Shown here in pieces: positions 1 through 5,527 of a DNA stretch of 5,527 nucleotides. The first letter of the stretch is position 1; every line of letters starts with the position of its first letter. The translations under genes and the position numbers were made by a program. Under the pieces are notes generated by a model. It was not told the origin of the DNA and made no database searches. It saw only the letters and a list, made by a program, of their open reading frames with translations. Source of the DNA: Rhizobiaceae bacterium (GTDB taxonomy: Bacteria > Pseudomonadota > Alphaproteobacteria > Rhizobiales > Rhizobiaceae); NCBI GenBank assembly GCA_004299545.1, contig SCRB01000686.1:1-5527 (forward strand), written 5' to 3'.

Positions 1-1
1 T

Positions 2-1498
2 GACGACGATCCGGTCCAGCGCAGGCTGCTCGATGCGGTCGTCTCCAAATCCGGATACAGAACGCTCCTCGCGGAAGGCGGAGAGACGGCGCTGCGCATG
101 CTGGAGAGCGAAGCCGGCAAGGACGTTTCGGTTATCATCCTCGATCTCATGATGCCCGGCATGGATGGTATCCAGGTGCTCGGGCACTTACGCGAGCGCA
201 ATATCACGCTGCCGGTGATCGTGCAGACGGCCCAAGGCGGCATCGACACCGTCGTCACCGCCATGCGCAACGGCGCTTTCGACTTCGTCGTCAAGCCGGC
301 CTCGCCGGAACGGCTGATGACGGCGGTGAACGGGGCGTTGAAGCTCGGCGCTTTCGAAGGCGATGCCAGGCGGGCGCGGCAAAACGGCAGCGGCGTTCTC
401 TCGTTCCGCGACATCATCACGCGCAGCCCCGCCATGGAACGCGTCGTCAGGCTGGGGCGAAAGGCAGCTGCTTCCAACATACCGATCCTCGTCGAGGGCG
501 AATCCGGTGTCGGCAAGGAACTTGTCGCACGCGCGATCCAGGGATCGGGCGACCGCAAGGGAAAGCCCTTCGTCACCGTCAATTGCGGCGCCATCCCCGA
601 GAATCTGGTGGAAAGCATTCTTTTCGGCCATGAGAAGGGCGCGTTCACCGGCGCGACGGAGCGCCATGTCGGGAAATTCGTGGAAGCCGATGGCGGGACG
701 CTGTTTCTCGACGAGATCGGCGACCTGCCGCTCGACGTCCAGGTTAAGCTCCTGAGGGCGGTGCAGGAGGGTGAGGTCGATCCCGTCGGGGCGCGTTCGG
801 CGCAGAACGTCGATATCCGCCTTATCTCGGCAACCCACCGCGATCTCCTGCAGCGGGTACGCGAGGGAAAGTTCCGCGAAGACCTGTTCTACCGGCTGAA
901 CGTCTTTCCGATCTTCGTTCCGCCGTTGCGCGATCGTCCCGAGGACATCCCCTACCTGATCGATCATTTCATCCAGTGCATGGGAGCATCCGGCTCCGGC
1001 AGAAAAGTGACGGGAATAAACCCGGAAGCGCTTTCGCTGCTGACGGCGTATGACTGGCCCGGCAACATCCGGCAGTTGGAAAACGCGGTTTTTCGCGCCG
1101 TCGTGTTGAGCGAAGACAGCCTGCTGACGCCAGCCGAGTTCCCGCAGATCCGTGCCCAGGTGGAAGGGATCGACCTGGAGCGGCAGGGTGGTATCTCCCG
1201 TTCCGGCGATACGGCCGAAGCAATCAACCGGCATGTGCGGATCATGGAGCAGGTCCAGCGCGATCAACCGGGAAGGAGCGAGTTCGGTCTCGTGCGGGCG
1301 CTTGACGAGCGGGGAAACGTGCGCTCGCTCGCCGACGTCGAACTGGAGATGATAAAGCTGGCGATCGATCGCTATCAGGGGCAGATGAGCGAGGCAGCGC
1401 GGCGGCTCGGCATCGGCCGCTCGACACTCTACCGCAAGCTGAAGGAATACGGTATCGATCCCGAAGACGGGACGGAGAACATGGCTTCGGCGTCATGA
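2..1498 (+). CDS. Sigma-54-dependent response regulator, NtrC family (5' end outside window)
   Basis: This is a two-component activator that would drive transcription by the sigma-54 RNA polymerase after phosphorylation. The frame is open from base 2, before any start codon, and begins with the receiver acidic cluster (DDDPVQRRLL), so only about 8-10 N-terminal residues should be missing. An internal ATG at 98 is not the true start because it would cut the receiver in half. Counting visible residues: receiver about 1-112, with phospho-acceptor D48 in ILDLMMPGMDG, a conserved T in VIVQTAQG and a K in FVVKP. The AAA+ domain follows, with Walker A GESGVGKE (166-173), sigma-54 contact loop GAFTGA (213-218), Walker B GTLFLDEIG (232-240), FREDLFYRL (291-299) and WPGNIRQLEN (352-361). 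A linker of about 85 residues leads to a Fis-type helix-turn-helix (about 444-485, AARRLGIGRSTLYRKL). All parts needed for activation look intact. No partner histidine kinase is in the window, so the signal and targets are unknown and I give no gene symbol. Confidence 0.95.
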   Translation, partial: DDDPVQRRLLDAVVSKSGYRTLLAEGGETALRMLESEAGKDVSVIILDLMMPGMDGIQVLGHLRERNITLPVIVQTAQGGIDTVVTAMRNGAFDFVVKPASPERLMTAVNGALKLGAFEGDARRARQNGSGVLSFRDIITRSPAMERVVRLGRKAAASNIPILVEGESGVGKELVARAIQGSGDRKGKPFVTVNCGAIPENLVESILFGHEKGAFTGATERHVGKFVEADGGTLFLDEIGDLPLDVQVKLLRAVQEGEVDPVGARSAQNVDIRLISATHRDLLQRVREGKFREDLFYRLNVFPIFVPPLRDRPEDIPYLIDHFIQCMGASGSGRKVTGINPEALSLLTAYDWPGNIRQLENAVFRAVVLSEDSLLTPAEFPQIRAQVEGIDLERQGGISRSGDTAEAINRHVRIMEQVQRDQPGRSEFGLVRALDERGNVRSLADVELEMIKLAIDRYQGQMSEAARRLGIGRSTLYRKLKEYGIDPEDGTENMASAS

Positions 1499-1556
1499 GG
1501 TTTCCGTCCAGCGTGGTGTCGCTGCCGCGCGGCCGTGGATAGTCGGCTGTTCAGGA

Positions 1557-1585
1557 TTGCGAATTCCCCTTATTTTTCATATACG
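1557..1585 (+). promoter_or_regulatory. Candidate sigma-70-type promoter for the DUF882 gene
   Basis: A TTGCGA box (1557-1562) and a TATACG box (1580-1585) are separated by 17 bp. Each matches four of six consensus positions, and the stretch between them is AT-rich in an otherwise GC-rich region. It is the best promoter-like pair in the 198-bp gap after the response regulator gene. Transcription would begin near 1591, leaving a leader of about 105-160 nt depending on the true start codon. This is a consensus match by eye only. Confidence 0.35.
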
Positions 1586-1615
1586 TCGCGTTTACCATGG
1601 TGCGTCGGCGCGCAA

Positions 1616-1647
1616 TGCGGTCATTCTGTTGCCATGCTCTGACCGCA
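1616..1647 (+). promoter_or_regulatory. 8-bp dyad in the DUF882 leader (operator or hairpin)
   Basis: TGCGGTCA (1616-1623) and TGACCGCA (1640-1647) are perfect reverse complements separated by 16 nt. Allowing one bulged T extends the pairing by two A-T pairs. No T-run follows, so it is not a typical intrinsic terminator for the response regulator gene. It could be an RNA stem in the leader or a dyad operator site; the sequence alone does not decide. Confidence 0.35.
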
Positions 1648-1669
1648 ATTCCTCGCCACTAAGCATGGG

Positions 1670-1677
1670 TTAACCAT
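1670..1677 (+). promoter_or_regulatory. CtrA-like half-site TTAACCAT
   Basis: TTAACCAT is an exact match to the half-site described for the alphaproteobacterial cell-cycle regulator CtrA, and no second TTAA half lies 7 bp away. A seven-of-eight variant, TTTACCAT, lies at 1591-1598, right at the predicted transcription start. Because the downstream gene encodes a putative cell-wall enzyme, cell-cycle control would make sense, but an 8-mer can occur by chance. Confidence 0.2.
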
Positions 1678-1696
1678 TCTGAGCGATGGTCGGAAG

Positions 1697-3574
1697 GTGA
1701 TCCATCTTCCGAGTGTCAGGTTCGGGGACATCGGTAGGCGCAAGGCCGTTGATTTGACCAGATCGCAGACTCCCTTCGTCGGGCGTGGAACGTTTCTTTG
1801 GGGCACTCCTCCCTGGAGCAGTCGGGGATGGCTGGGGCGTTTCGTCGTGGCCATCGCCTCGCTGTTTGCCTTCATTTGCAGCGCGAGCGCGGAAGTGCGT
1901 ACGCTCAAGATCTATCATCTGCACACGCATGAAAAAGCCGAGATCGCCTACAAGAAGGACGGACGTTATCTGCCCGACGGGCTCAAGAAGCTCGACTACA
2001 TATTGAGGGACTGGCGCCGTAACGAGACGGTGAAGATAGATCCCCGCCTTTTCGACCTTCTCTGGACCGTCTATCAGCAAGCCGGTTCGCACGACTACAT
2101 CAACGTGGTGTGCGGCTATCGCGCGCCGGAGACCAATTCGATGCTGCGCAGGCGCAGCCGTGGCGTCGCCCGCGAGAGCCAGCACACGCGCGGCAAGGCC
2201 ATCGATTTCTTCATTCCGGGCGTGCCGCTCAAGAAGCTCCGGGAAATCGGCCTCAAGATCGAGGTCGGCGGCGTCGGCTATTATCCGACTTCGGGCTCTC
2301 CCTTCGTTCACATGGACGTCGGCAATCCGCGCTACTGGCCACGGATGAGCCGCCAGCAATTGCTGGCTCTCTTCCCCCACGGCAAGACGCTTTACGTGCC
2401 GGCCGACGGAAAGCCGCTTGCGCGTTACGACGAGGCGCTCGCCGCTTACAAGGCGCGCAACGGGCAGCCGCCGGATATCCAGATGGCAAGTTCCTCGACC
2501 CGGCATAAGGGCTTCTTCGCCACGCTGTTCGGCGGCGGTGGTGCCGACCAGGAAGAAGACGAGGCGGATATCAAGGTCGCCAGCACCAAGGCCGATCAGG
2601 TTCGCGCCGCTGTAAGAAAGCCGGCCTCCTCCGACACCTTGCCGGGCGTGGAAATCGCAGGCGTGCCGGCGCAGGGCGCATCGCAGCCGAAACCGGAGAA
2701 ACCCGGCGCTATTGTTGCGGCGCTTCCGCCGCAGGACGTGCCGTTGCCGCTCAAGGCGCCGCGGCCGGATGTCGATGTCGGCCCGGCGGGCGCGGACGCG
2801 GCGGCGGATCAGGCGGACGAGCCGCAAGTCGCCATCAATATCCCGCTGCCCACGCGCCGCCCCGACTATTCGCCGCCGGCGGAAGTGAGGGATGTTGCCA
2901 GCCTTAAGGACGACGGCAGGAAATCCGGGGTTTCCGTGGCTGATGCCGATCAACTGGCGGCATTGCTTGCCGGGCGTACCCCAGCGCAGGCCGAGCGGGA
3001 CGGCGAGCGTGCCGATCCCCGGCCTGTTCCGACGCTCGCAGCCTTCAGCGGGCAATTGCCGTCAGCGCGGCCGGCCGTGACTTCGGATGGCGGCATGATT
3101 GCGATGCTTCCGCAGCAGCGGCCACACTATGAACCGCACGAATCGGATATCGCCCCGGCTGTCTTCAGGGTGGAGAACAAGAGCGGCAAGGGGGATCGTC
3201 TCGTCGAGGACGCTTCGCCGAGGCTTGCGTTGCTCGACCGGCCGGCCGGCGTCAGCGCAACGGCGGCGGTGGGCTCCGGCGTCAGGACAACCGGAAAACA
3301 CGCAAGACATGCCGCCGCGCCGGCCAATCCCGGGCGGAAATCCTTCGAAGTTCCCGTTCACAGCGAGATCGTTCGCTGGGCGGTACAGCACCGCTCCTTC
3401 AATCCGGCCATCACCAGCAGCGCGACGCGTTCGCTCGCCTACAACATCGTCCGCAGCAAACCCAGGATGGTCTATACGGAAGGCTTCGAGCCGGATGGCC
3501 ATACGAAAGACGCCAGCCATTTCAGCGGAAACGCTGTGACTTTCCTGCCGGTCGCCCGCTTCGGTGCTGATTGA
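1697..3574 (+). CDS. DUF882 / M15-like exported putative peptidoglycan peptidase with long Pro/Ala-rich C-terminus
   Basis: The N-terminal half carries a DUF882 (Peptidase_M15_2) domain, related to zinc D-Ala-D-Ala carboxypeptidases, so a role in trimming cell-wall peptides is likely but unproven for the family. Numbering from the GTG at 1697: a hydrophobic signal stretch (about 48-62) ends in SASA with a likely cleavage after A65; the DUF882 domain spans about 66-230. The probable zinc ligands are present: H163 and D170 in SQHTRGKAID, and H205 in FVHMDVG. Residues 260-545 are low complexity, rich in Pro, Ala, Asp and Arg, with repeated LPxxRP motifs. A more ordered block (549-625) closes the protein. 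The start is uncertain: the frame opens after a stop at 1640; GTG 1697 has GGAAG directly against it and gives an unusually long pre-signal region, while TTG 1754, with AAGG 8 nt upstream, gives a 46-residue signal region. The product should be periplasmic or envelope-associated. Confidence 0.9.
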   Translation: MIHLPSVRFGDIGRRKAVDLTRSQTPFVGRGTFLWGTPPWSSRGWLGRFVVAIASLFAFICSASAEVRTLKIYHLHTHEKAEIAYKKDGRYLPDGLKKLDYILRDWRRNETVKIDPRLFDLLWTVYQQAGSHDYINVVCGYRAPETNSMLRRRSRGVARESQHTRGKAIDFFIPGVPLKKLREIGLKIEVGGVGYYPTSGSPFVHMDVGNPRYWPRMSRQQLLALFPHGKTLYVPADGKPLARYDEALAAYKARNGQPPDIQMASSSTRHKGFFATLFGGGGADQEEDEADIKVASTKADQVRAAVRKPASSDTLPGVEIAGVPAQGASQPKPEKPGAIVAALPPQDVPLPLKAPRPDVDVGPAGADAAADQADEPQVAINIPLPTRRPDYSPPAEVRDVASLKDDGRKSGVSVADADQLAALLAGRTPAQAERDGERADPRPVPTLAAFSGQLPSARPAVTSDGGMIAMLPQQRPHYEPHESDIAPAVFRVENKSGKGDRLVEDASPRLALLDRPAGVSATAAVGSGVRTTGKHARHAAAPANPGRKSFEVPVHSEIVRWAVQHRSFNPAITSSATRSLAYNIVRSKPRMVYTEGFEPDGHTKDASHFSGNAVTFLPVARFGAD

Positions 3575-3613
3575 ACCTTTCGGAAATTAGCTCTGGCGTT
3601 TCAGCACCGATGC
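3558..3613. terminator. Candidate bidirectional terminator: inverted repeat over two convergent stop codons
   Basis: TCGGTGCTGA (3561-3570) and TCAGCACCGA (3601-3610) are perfect reverse complements. Beyond one T-T mismatch, two more G-C pairs extend the arms to 3558 and 3613. The 30-nt loop contains the stop of the DUF882 gene (3572-3574) and the stop of eda (3587-3589). The arms lie in the last codons of each gene, because the gap between the stops is only 12 bp. A structure shared by both convergent transcripts could end or protect both mRNAs. It lacks a clear T-run and the loop is long, so a classic intrinsic terminator is not certain. Confidence 0.45.
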
Positions 3614-4231
3614 TTCACGCGCAAGCGGCGTGATCTTTTCCCACGCGCCCGCCGCGACAAGGTCGTCCGGGGCAACCCATGAGCCGCCGACGCAAACGAC
3701 ATTGCCAAGGCTGAGATAGTCGTTGGCGTTCTTCAGCGAAATTCCGCCAGTCGGGCAGAAACGCATGCCGGCGAGCGGCGAGGCGAGCGCCTTCAGGAAA
3801 GCGGCGCCGCCGGCCTGTTCGGCCGGAAAGAATTTGAGGATCGAAAAACCTTCCTCTCGAAGCCCCATGATTTCACTTGGCGTGATGGCGCCAGGCAGGA
3901 AGGGAACCGGCGCGTCCCGTGCCGCGTCGAGGAGTTCCTGCGTCGTTCCGGGGCTGACGATGAATCTCGCACCCGCATCGACGGCCTCGTCGTAACGGCG
4001 CGACGACAGCACCGTTCCGGCTCCGACGATCGCTTCGGGAACTTCATTTGCCACGAGCCTGATCGCATCGATTGCGTCCGGCGTGCGGAGCGTGATCTCT
4101 ATGGCCGGGAGGCCGCCAGCGACAAGCGCGCGCGCCAGGGGCACCGCGTCCGCCAACCGGCCGATCTTGAGCACGGGGATGACCGGCTGACCCTCGAGAA
4201 TGACAATCAGCTTCTCGTTTTTCTTCTGCAT
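3587..4231 (-). CDS. eda: 2-dehydro-3-deoxy-6-phosphogluconate (KDPG) aldolase, possibly also 4-hydroxy-2-oxoglutarate aldolase
   Basis: This cytoplasmic class I aldolase splits KDPG into pyruvate and glyceraldehyde-3-phosphate, the last step of the Entner-Doudoroff pathway, the main sugar route in rhizobia. From the ATG at 4231 the protein is 214 residues, the normal family length. The active site is complete: E45 and R49 in EITLRT, T73 in GAGTVL, SPG (93-95), the Schiff-base lysine K133 in ILKFFPAE, and phosphate-binding GG pairs in PTGGIS (160-165) and CVGGSW (180-185). E45 and K133 coincide with the E. coli Eda numbering, which supports this start. The frame runs open to an ATG at 4351, but that 40-residue extension is unlike the family and lies over the promoter region, so I reject it. 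GGA lies about 7 nt upstream of the chosen ATG as a weak ribosome site. edd and zwf are not in the window, and some family members also cleave 4-hydroxy-2-oxoglutarate. Confidence 0.95.
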   Translation of the reverse strand: MQKKNEKLIVILEGQPVIPVLKIGRLADAVPLARALVAGGLPAIEITLRTPDAIDAIRLVANEVPEAIVGAGTVLSSRRYDEAVDAGARFIVSPGTTQELLDAARDAPVPFLPGAITPSEIMGLREEGFSILKFFPAEQAGGAAFLKALASPLAGMRFCPTGGISLKNANDYLSLGNVVCVGGSWVAPDDLVAAGAWEKITPLAREASVLKRQS

Positions 4232-4296
4232 CGCGGATCCGTTCGGGAGCGGGCGAATGACGGTTGGTCGTCCGGCAGTTTCCATTGCGTCGCAAC

Positions 4297-4326
4297 ATAA
4301 TCGATTTAGCAGCTTGTTTTGGCCAA
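4297..4326 (-). promoter_or_regulatory. Candidate promoter of eda
   Basis: Read on the minus strand, TTGGCC (4326-4321) and GATTAT (4302-4297) are separated by 18 bp, each matching four of six consensus bases. Transcription would start near 4290, giving a leader of about 60 nt before the ATG at 4231. It sits in the 150-bp gap between the muramidase stop and eda, so eda probably has its own promoter even though both genes point the same way. The GG/GC spacing does not fit a sigma-54 promoter. Confidence 0.4.
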
Positions 4327-4381
4327 GTCCACGAAGGGGCGGAGCCTGCAACGATCAACTTTCCGAGTGCTGCCGCTTCTG

Positions 4382-5242
4382 CTACCGGTTCTTGGGATTC
4401 GGGGCGGCTTCCGCTCCGGCGTCAAGCTTAGCCATCGTCGCAGGGCCGGCGATGCCATCGGCCGCCAAGCCGTGTCTGGCCTGAAAGTGGCGAAGCGCGG
4501 CGGCGGTTCGGGCGCCGAAAATGCCGTCCGCCTCGACCGCATAGCCCCGCTCGGCCAGGTATTGCTGGAGACGGGCGACGGCAGGTCCGGCGGAGCCAGC
4601 CGAAAGCAACGCAGGTTCCTCTTCCGTGGCGAAAGGGCAGGCCGGCGCATCGGCGCTGCCGCCATAGGCCACGAAGGCTTCCGCGATCCTGCGGTCATAG
4701 GAATGGCGTGCGAAGAGCGGCCCGTTATAGCCGCAGGCGAACGCCCTCCAGTCATGCCGCGCAAGCGCGCCTGCAAGATTCGCACTTGCGATGAAGCGCG
4801 CCATCACCCGCGCCTGACCGGAGACGCTCTTCCGGACTTCGGAAACGAAAGCATCGACGCTTTCATAATCGAGCATCTTCCAATGGGCGCCCATCACCTG
4901 CCCGAGACCCCAGGAAACCGATTCCCGCGCCGCCTCGCTGTCTATGGCTTCGGCCCGCGCGAGGAGCCGCCAGCGGGCGCTTTGGGTGAAGGGATTGCGC
5001 ACCGCACCGGGAACGGGCGAGGCGAGGCCGGCTCTCCTCGCCTTTTCTCGCTTCTCGCCCGCGAGCCGCCGGTCAAAGTAATGGCCCTCGAAGCGGATCA
5101 GGGGTTCCTTTCTGCCCTTGACGACCGCGTAAGGCCGGCCGCCGCATTCGACATCGGCGACGGCGAGAAGTGCTGCCGGCTCGATGGCGAGGTCATGTGC
5201 CGCGGCGGTTATTTCGTCGACCACTTCACGCGAAAACATCAT
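4382..5242 (-). CDS. N-acetylmuramidase-type lysozyme with C-terminal peptidoglycan-binding domain (endolysin-like)
   Basis: The protein (286 aa) should cut the glycan strand of peptidoglycan. Residues about 8-195 resemble the N-acetylmuramidase (DUF3380) domain known from phage endolysins and bacterial homologues: AVADVECGG carries the likely catalytic E32, followed by PLIRFEGHYF (47-56), SWGLGQVMGAHWK (110-122) and ACGYNGPLFARH (169-180). Residues about 211-275 are a PG_binding_1 domain (VARLQQYLAERGY, then DGIFGARTAAALRHFQARHGLAADGIAGPAT). The end (276-286) is a short Ala/Pro/Asn-rich tail. There is no signal peptide or membrane segment, so export would need a holin, another route or lysis; no phage genes are next to it. 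Two ATG codons are adjacent (5242 and 5239), and AAGGG lies 6 nt before the first, so both starts are possible. The gene is divergent from the DUF533-like gene and 150 bp upstream of eda. It may be a domesticated phage lysin or a housekeeping wall enzyme. Confidence 0.9.
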   Translation of the reverse strand: MMFSREVVDEITAAAHDLAIEPAALLAVADVECGGRPYAVVKGRKEPLIRFEGHYFDRRLAGEKREKARRAGLASPVPGAVRNPFTQSARWRLLARAEAIDSEAARESVSWGLGQVMGAHWKMLDYESVDAFVSEVRKSVSGQARVMARFIASANLAGALARHDWRAFACGYNGPLFARHSYDRRIAEAFVAYGGSADAPACPFATEEEPALLSAGSAGPAVARLQQYLAERGYAVEADGIFGARTAAALRHFQARHGLAADGIAGPATMAKLDAGAEAAPNPKNR

Positions 5243-5304
5243 CCGGTTCCCTTATCCGTTCACGACGCCCAAATTGCGCCCGGCGTGGCGGGAGGTGGAG
5301 AAAG

Positions 5305-5406
5305 ATGACTGATTTTGCCGTAACGGAGGTGCCCGATCACTTTCCGACACAGCCACGAAATCGTCCCGGTCATGTCATTGTCATGTCGCGAAACGCGCTT
5401 AACTGA
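5305..5406 (+). CDS. Possible 33-residue small ORF in the divergent intergenic region (weak)
   Basis: An ATG at 5305 is preceded by a purine-rich GGAGGTGGAGAAAG stretch, with GGAG 4 nt upstream, and opens 33 codons (MTDFAVTEVPDHFP...MSRNALN) ending at TGA 5404-5406. There is no membrane segment or recognisable motif. Third-position GC is near 50 percent, lower than in the flanking genes, and the end overlaps the Pho-box-like repeat and the candidate promoter of the next gene. This argues that the stretch is mainly regulatory DNA and the ORF may be accidental. Confidence 0.15.
   Translation: MTDFAVTEVPDHFPTQPRNRPGHVIVMSRNALN
5367..5387 (+). promoter_or_regulatory. Pho-box-like direct repeat with 11-bp period
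   Basis: GTCATGTC occurs at 5369-5376 and again at 5380-5387, exactly one helical turn apart. Read as two 7-bp halves, CGGTCAT (5367-5373) and TTGTCAT (5378-5384) with a 4-bp spacer, it matches 12 of 14 positions of the PhoB-type CTGTCAT-N4-CTGTCAT box. The second half contains TTGTCA (5378-5383), which could be a -35 element; a weak TTAACT -10 lies at 5399-5404, 15 bp away. PhoB-type regulators typically bind boxes that replace the -35, so the arrangement fits activation of the downstream gene. Another OmpR-family regulator could equally use it. Confidence 0.35.
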
Positions 5407-5415
5407 CGAACTGAT

Positions 5416-5447
5416 TCATGGCGGCGGCTCCTGCCGGAGATCCATGA
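5416..5447 (+). promoter_or_regulatory. Leader hairpin before the DUF533-like gene
   Basis: TCATGG (5416-5421) pairs with CCATGA (5442-5447), and inside it CTCC (5428-5431) pairs with GGAG (5436-5439) around a TGCC loop, with an asymmetric internal loop between the two stems. The structure ends 19 nt before the GGAGG ribosome site (5467-5471), so it lies in the probable 5' leader. It could affect mRNA stability or translation. No T-run follows, so it is unlikely to be a terminator. Confidence 0.3.
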
Positions 5448-5475
5448 GAGCGGATTGCCATGATGTGGAGGCCTC

Positions 5476-5527
5476 ATGCTTGAACCGAAAAAGCTGCTCG
5501 ATGATATTCTGGCGGCCCGGATCCCGG
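5476..5527 (+). CDS. Probable DUF533 / TerB-like protein, N-terminal fragment
   Basis: Only the first 17 codons are present (MLEPKKLLDDILAARIP), cut by the right end of the window. The start is well supported by GGAGG at 5467-5471, 4 nt before the ATG. The pattern M-[LF]-[DE]-x-K-K-L-L-D-x-[FIL]-L followed by a short linker into IPG resembles the N-terminus of DUF533 (YebE/TerB-like) inner-membrane-associated proteins of alphaproteobacteria, whose function is poorly known. The assignment rests on a short segment and on recall of the family pattern. A 7-codon reading frame (ATG 5460, MMWRPHA, stop 5481-5483) overlaps the start and might couple translation. Confidence 0.55.
   Translation, partial: MLEPKKLLDDILAARIP

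Noticed and set aside
188..1267. Long open frame on the minus strand opposite the response regulator (359 codons)
   Set aside because: It is a shadow of the well-supported plus-strand gene. Its translation has no recognisable domain and its openness follows from high-GC codon bias.
1525..1540. GC-rich palindrome GCCGCGCGGC after the response regulator stop, considered as a terminator
   Set aside because: It is self-complementary without a loop and has no T-run, so it is not a convincing intrinsic terminator.
1670..3055. Long minus-strand open frame (461 codons) opposite the DUF882 gene
   Set aside because: It is Arg-rich and low complexity without any family motif, opposite a gene with clear catalytic residues and a signal peptide.
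4303..4330. Possible sigma-54 promoter upstream of eda
   Set aside because: GG and GC are spaced 9 or 12 nt rather than 10, so it fails the strict sigma-54 spacing.
4232..4351. 40-residue N-terminal extension of eda
   Set aside because: The aldolase family starts at the downstream Met, the active-site numbering then equals E. coli Eda, and the extension covers the promoter-like elements.
5276..5296. CCCG/CGGG mini-stem upstream of the muramidase gene
   Set aside because: Only a 4-bp stem, which is expected by chance in GC-rich DNA.
4319..5308. 329-codon plus-strand frame opposite the muramidase gene
   Set aside because: No domain is visible, and the minus-strand frame has clear muramidase and peptidoglycan-binding motifs with a good ribosome site.

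Overview
The window looks like chromosomal DNA from an alphaproteobacterium of the Rhizobiaceae type (Rhizobium, Agrobacterium, Ensifer or a close relative). This is inferred from the high-GC coding style, protein sequences typical of that group (a DUF882 peptidase-like exoprotein, a DUF533-type N-terminus) and CtrA-like motifs. No database search was run, so the genus is open.

Layout, left to right. (1) Positions 2-1498 (+) hold the 3' part, nearly all, of a sigma-54-dependent response regulator (receiver, AAA+ with GAFTGA, Fis-type helix-turn-helix); its first codons lie left of the window. (2) Positions 1499-1696 are a non-coding leader with a plausible sigma-70-type promoter, an 8-bp dyad and a CtrA-like half-site. 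(3) Positions 1697-3574 (+) encode an exported DUF882/M15-like putative murein peptidase with a long Pro/Ala-rich C-terminal half. (4) Positions 3587-4231 (-) encode KDPG aldolase (eda), convergent with the previous gene. The two stop codons are 12 bp apart and lie inside the loop of a strong inverted repeat. (5) Positions 4382-5242 (-) encode an N-acetylmuramidase-type lysozyme with a C-terminal peptidoglycan-binding domain and no signal peptide. (6) Positions 5243-5475 are a divergent intergenic region with an 11-bp-period direct repeat resembling a Pho box, a hairpin and a weak candidate small ORF. (7) Positions 5476-5527 (+) are the first 17 codons of what is probably a DUF533/TerB-like protein, cut by the window end.

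The genes do not form one operon. Two are cell-wall-active enzymes (DUF882 and muramidase) on either side of a central-carbon enzyme (Entner-Doudoroff aldolase). eda has its own candidate promoter in the 150-bp gap behind the muramidase gene, though read-through from that gene is possible. I found no mobile element, CRISPR array, tRNA or rRNA, and no clear evidence of a new multi-gene system. The most distinctive signals are the nucleic-acid structures at 3558-3613, 5367-5387 and 5416-5447.
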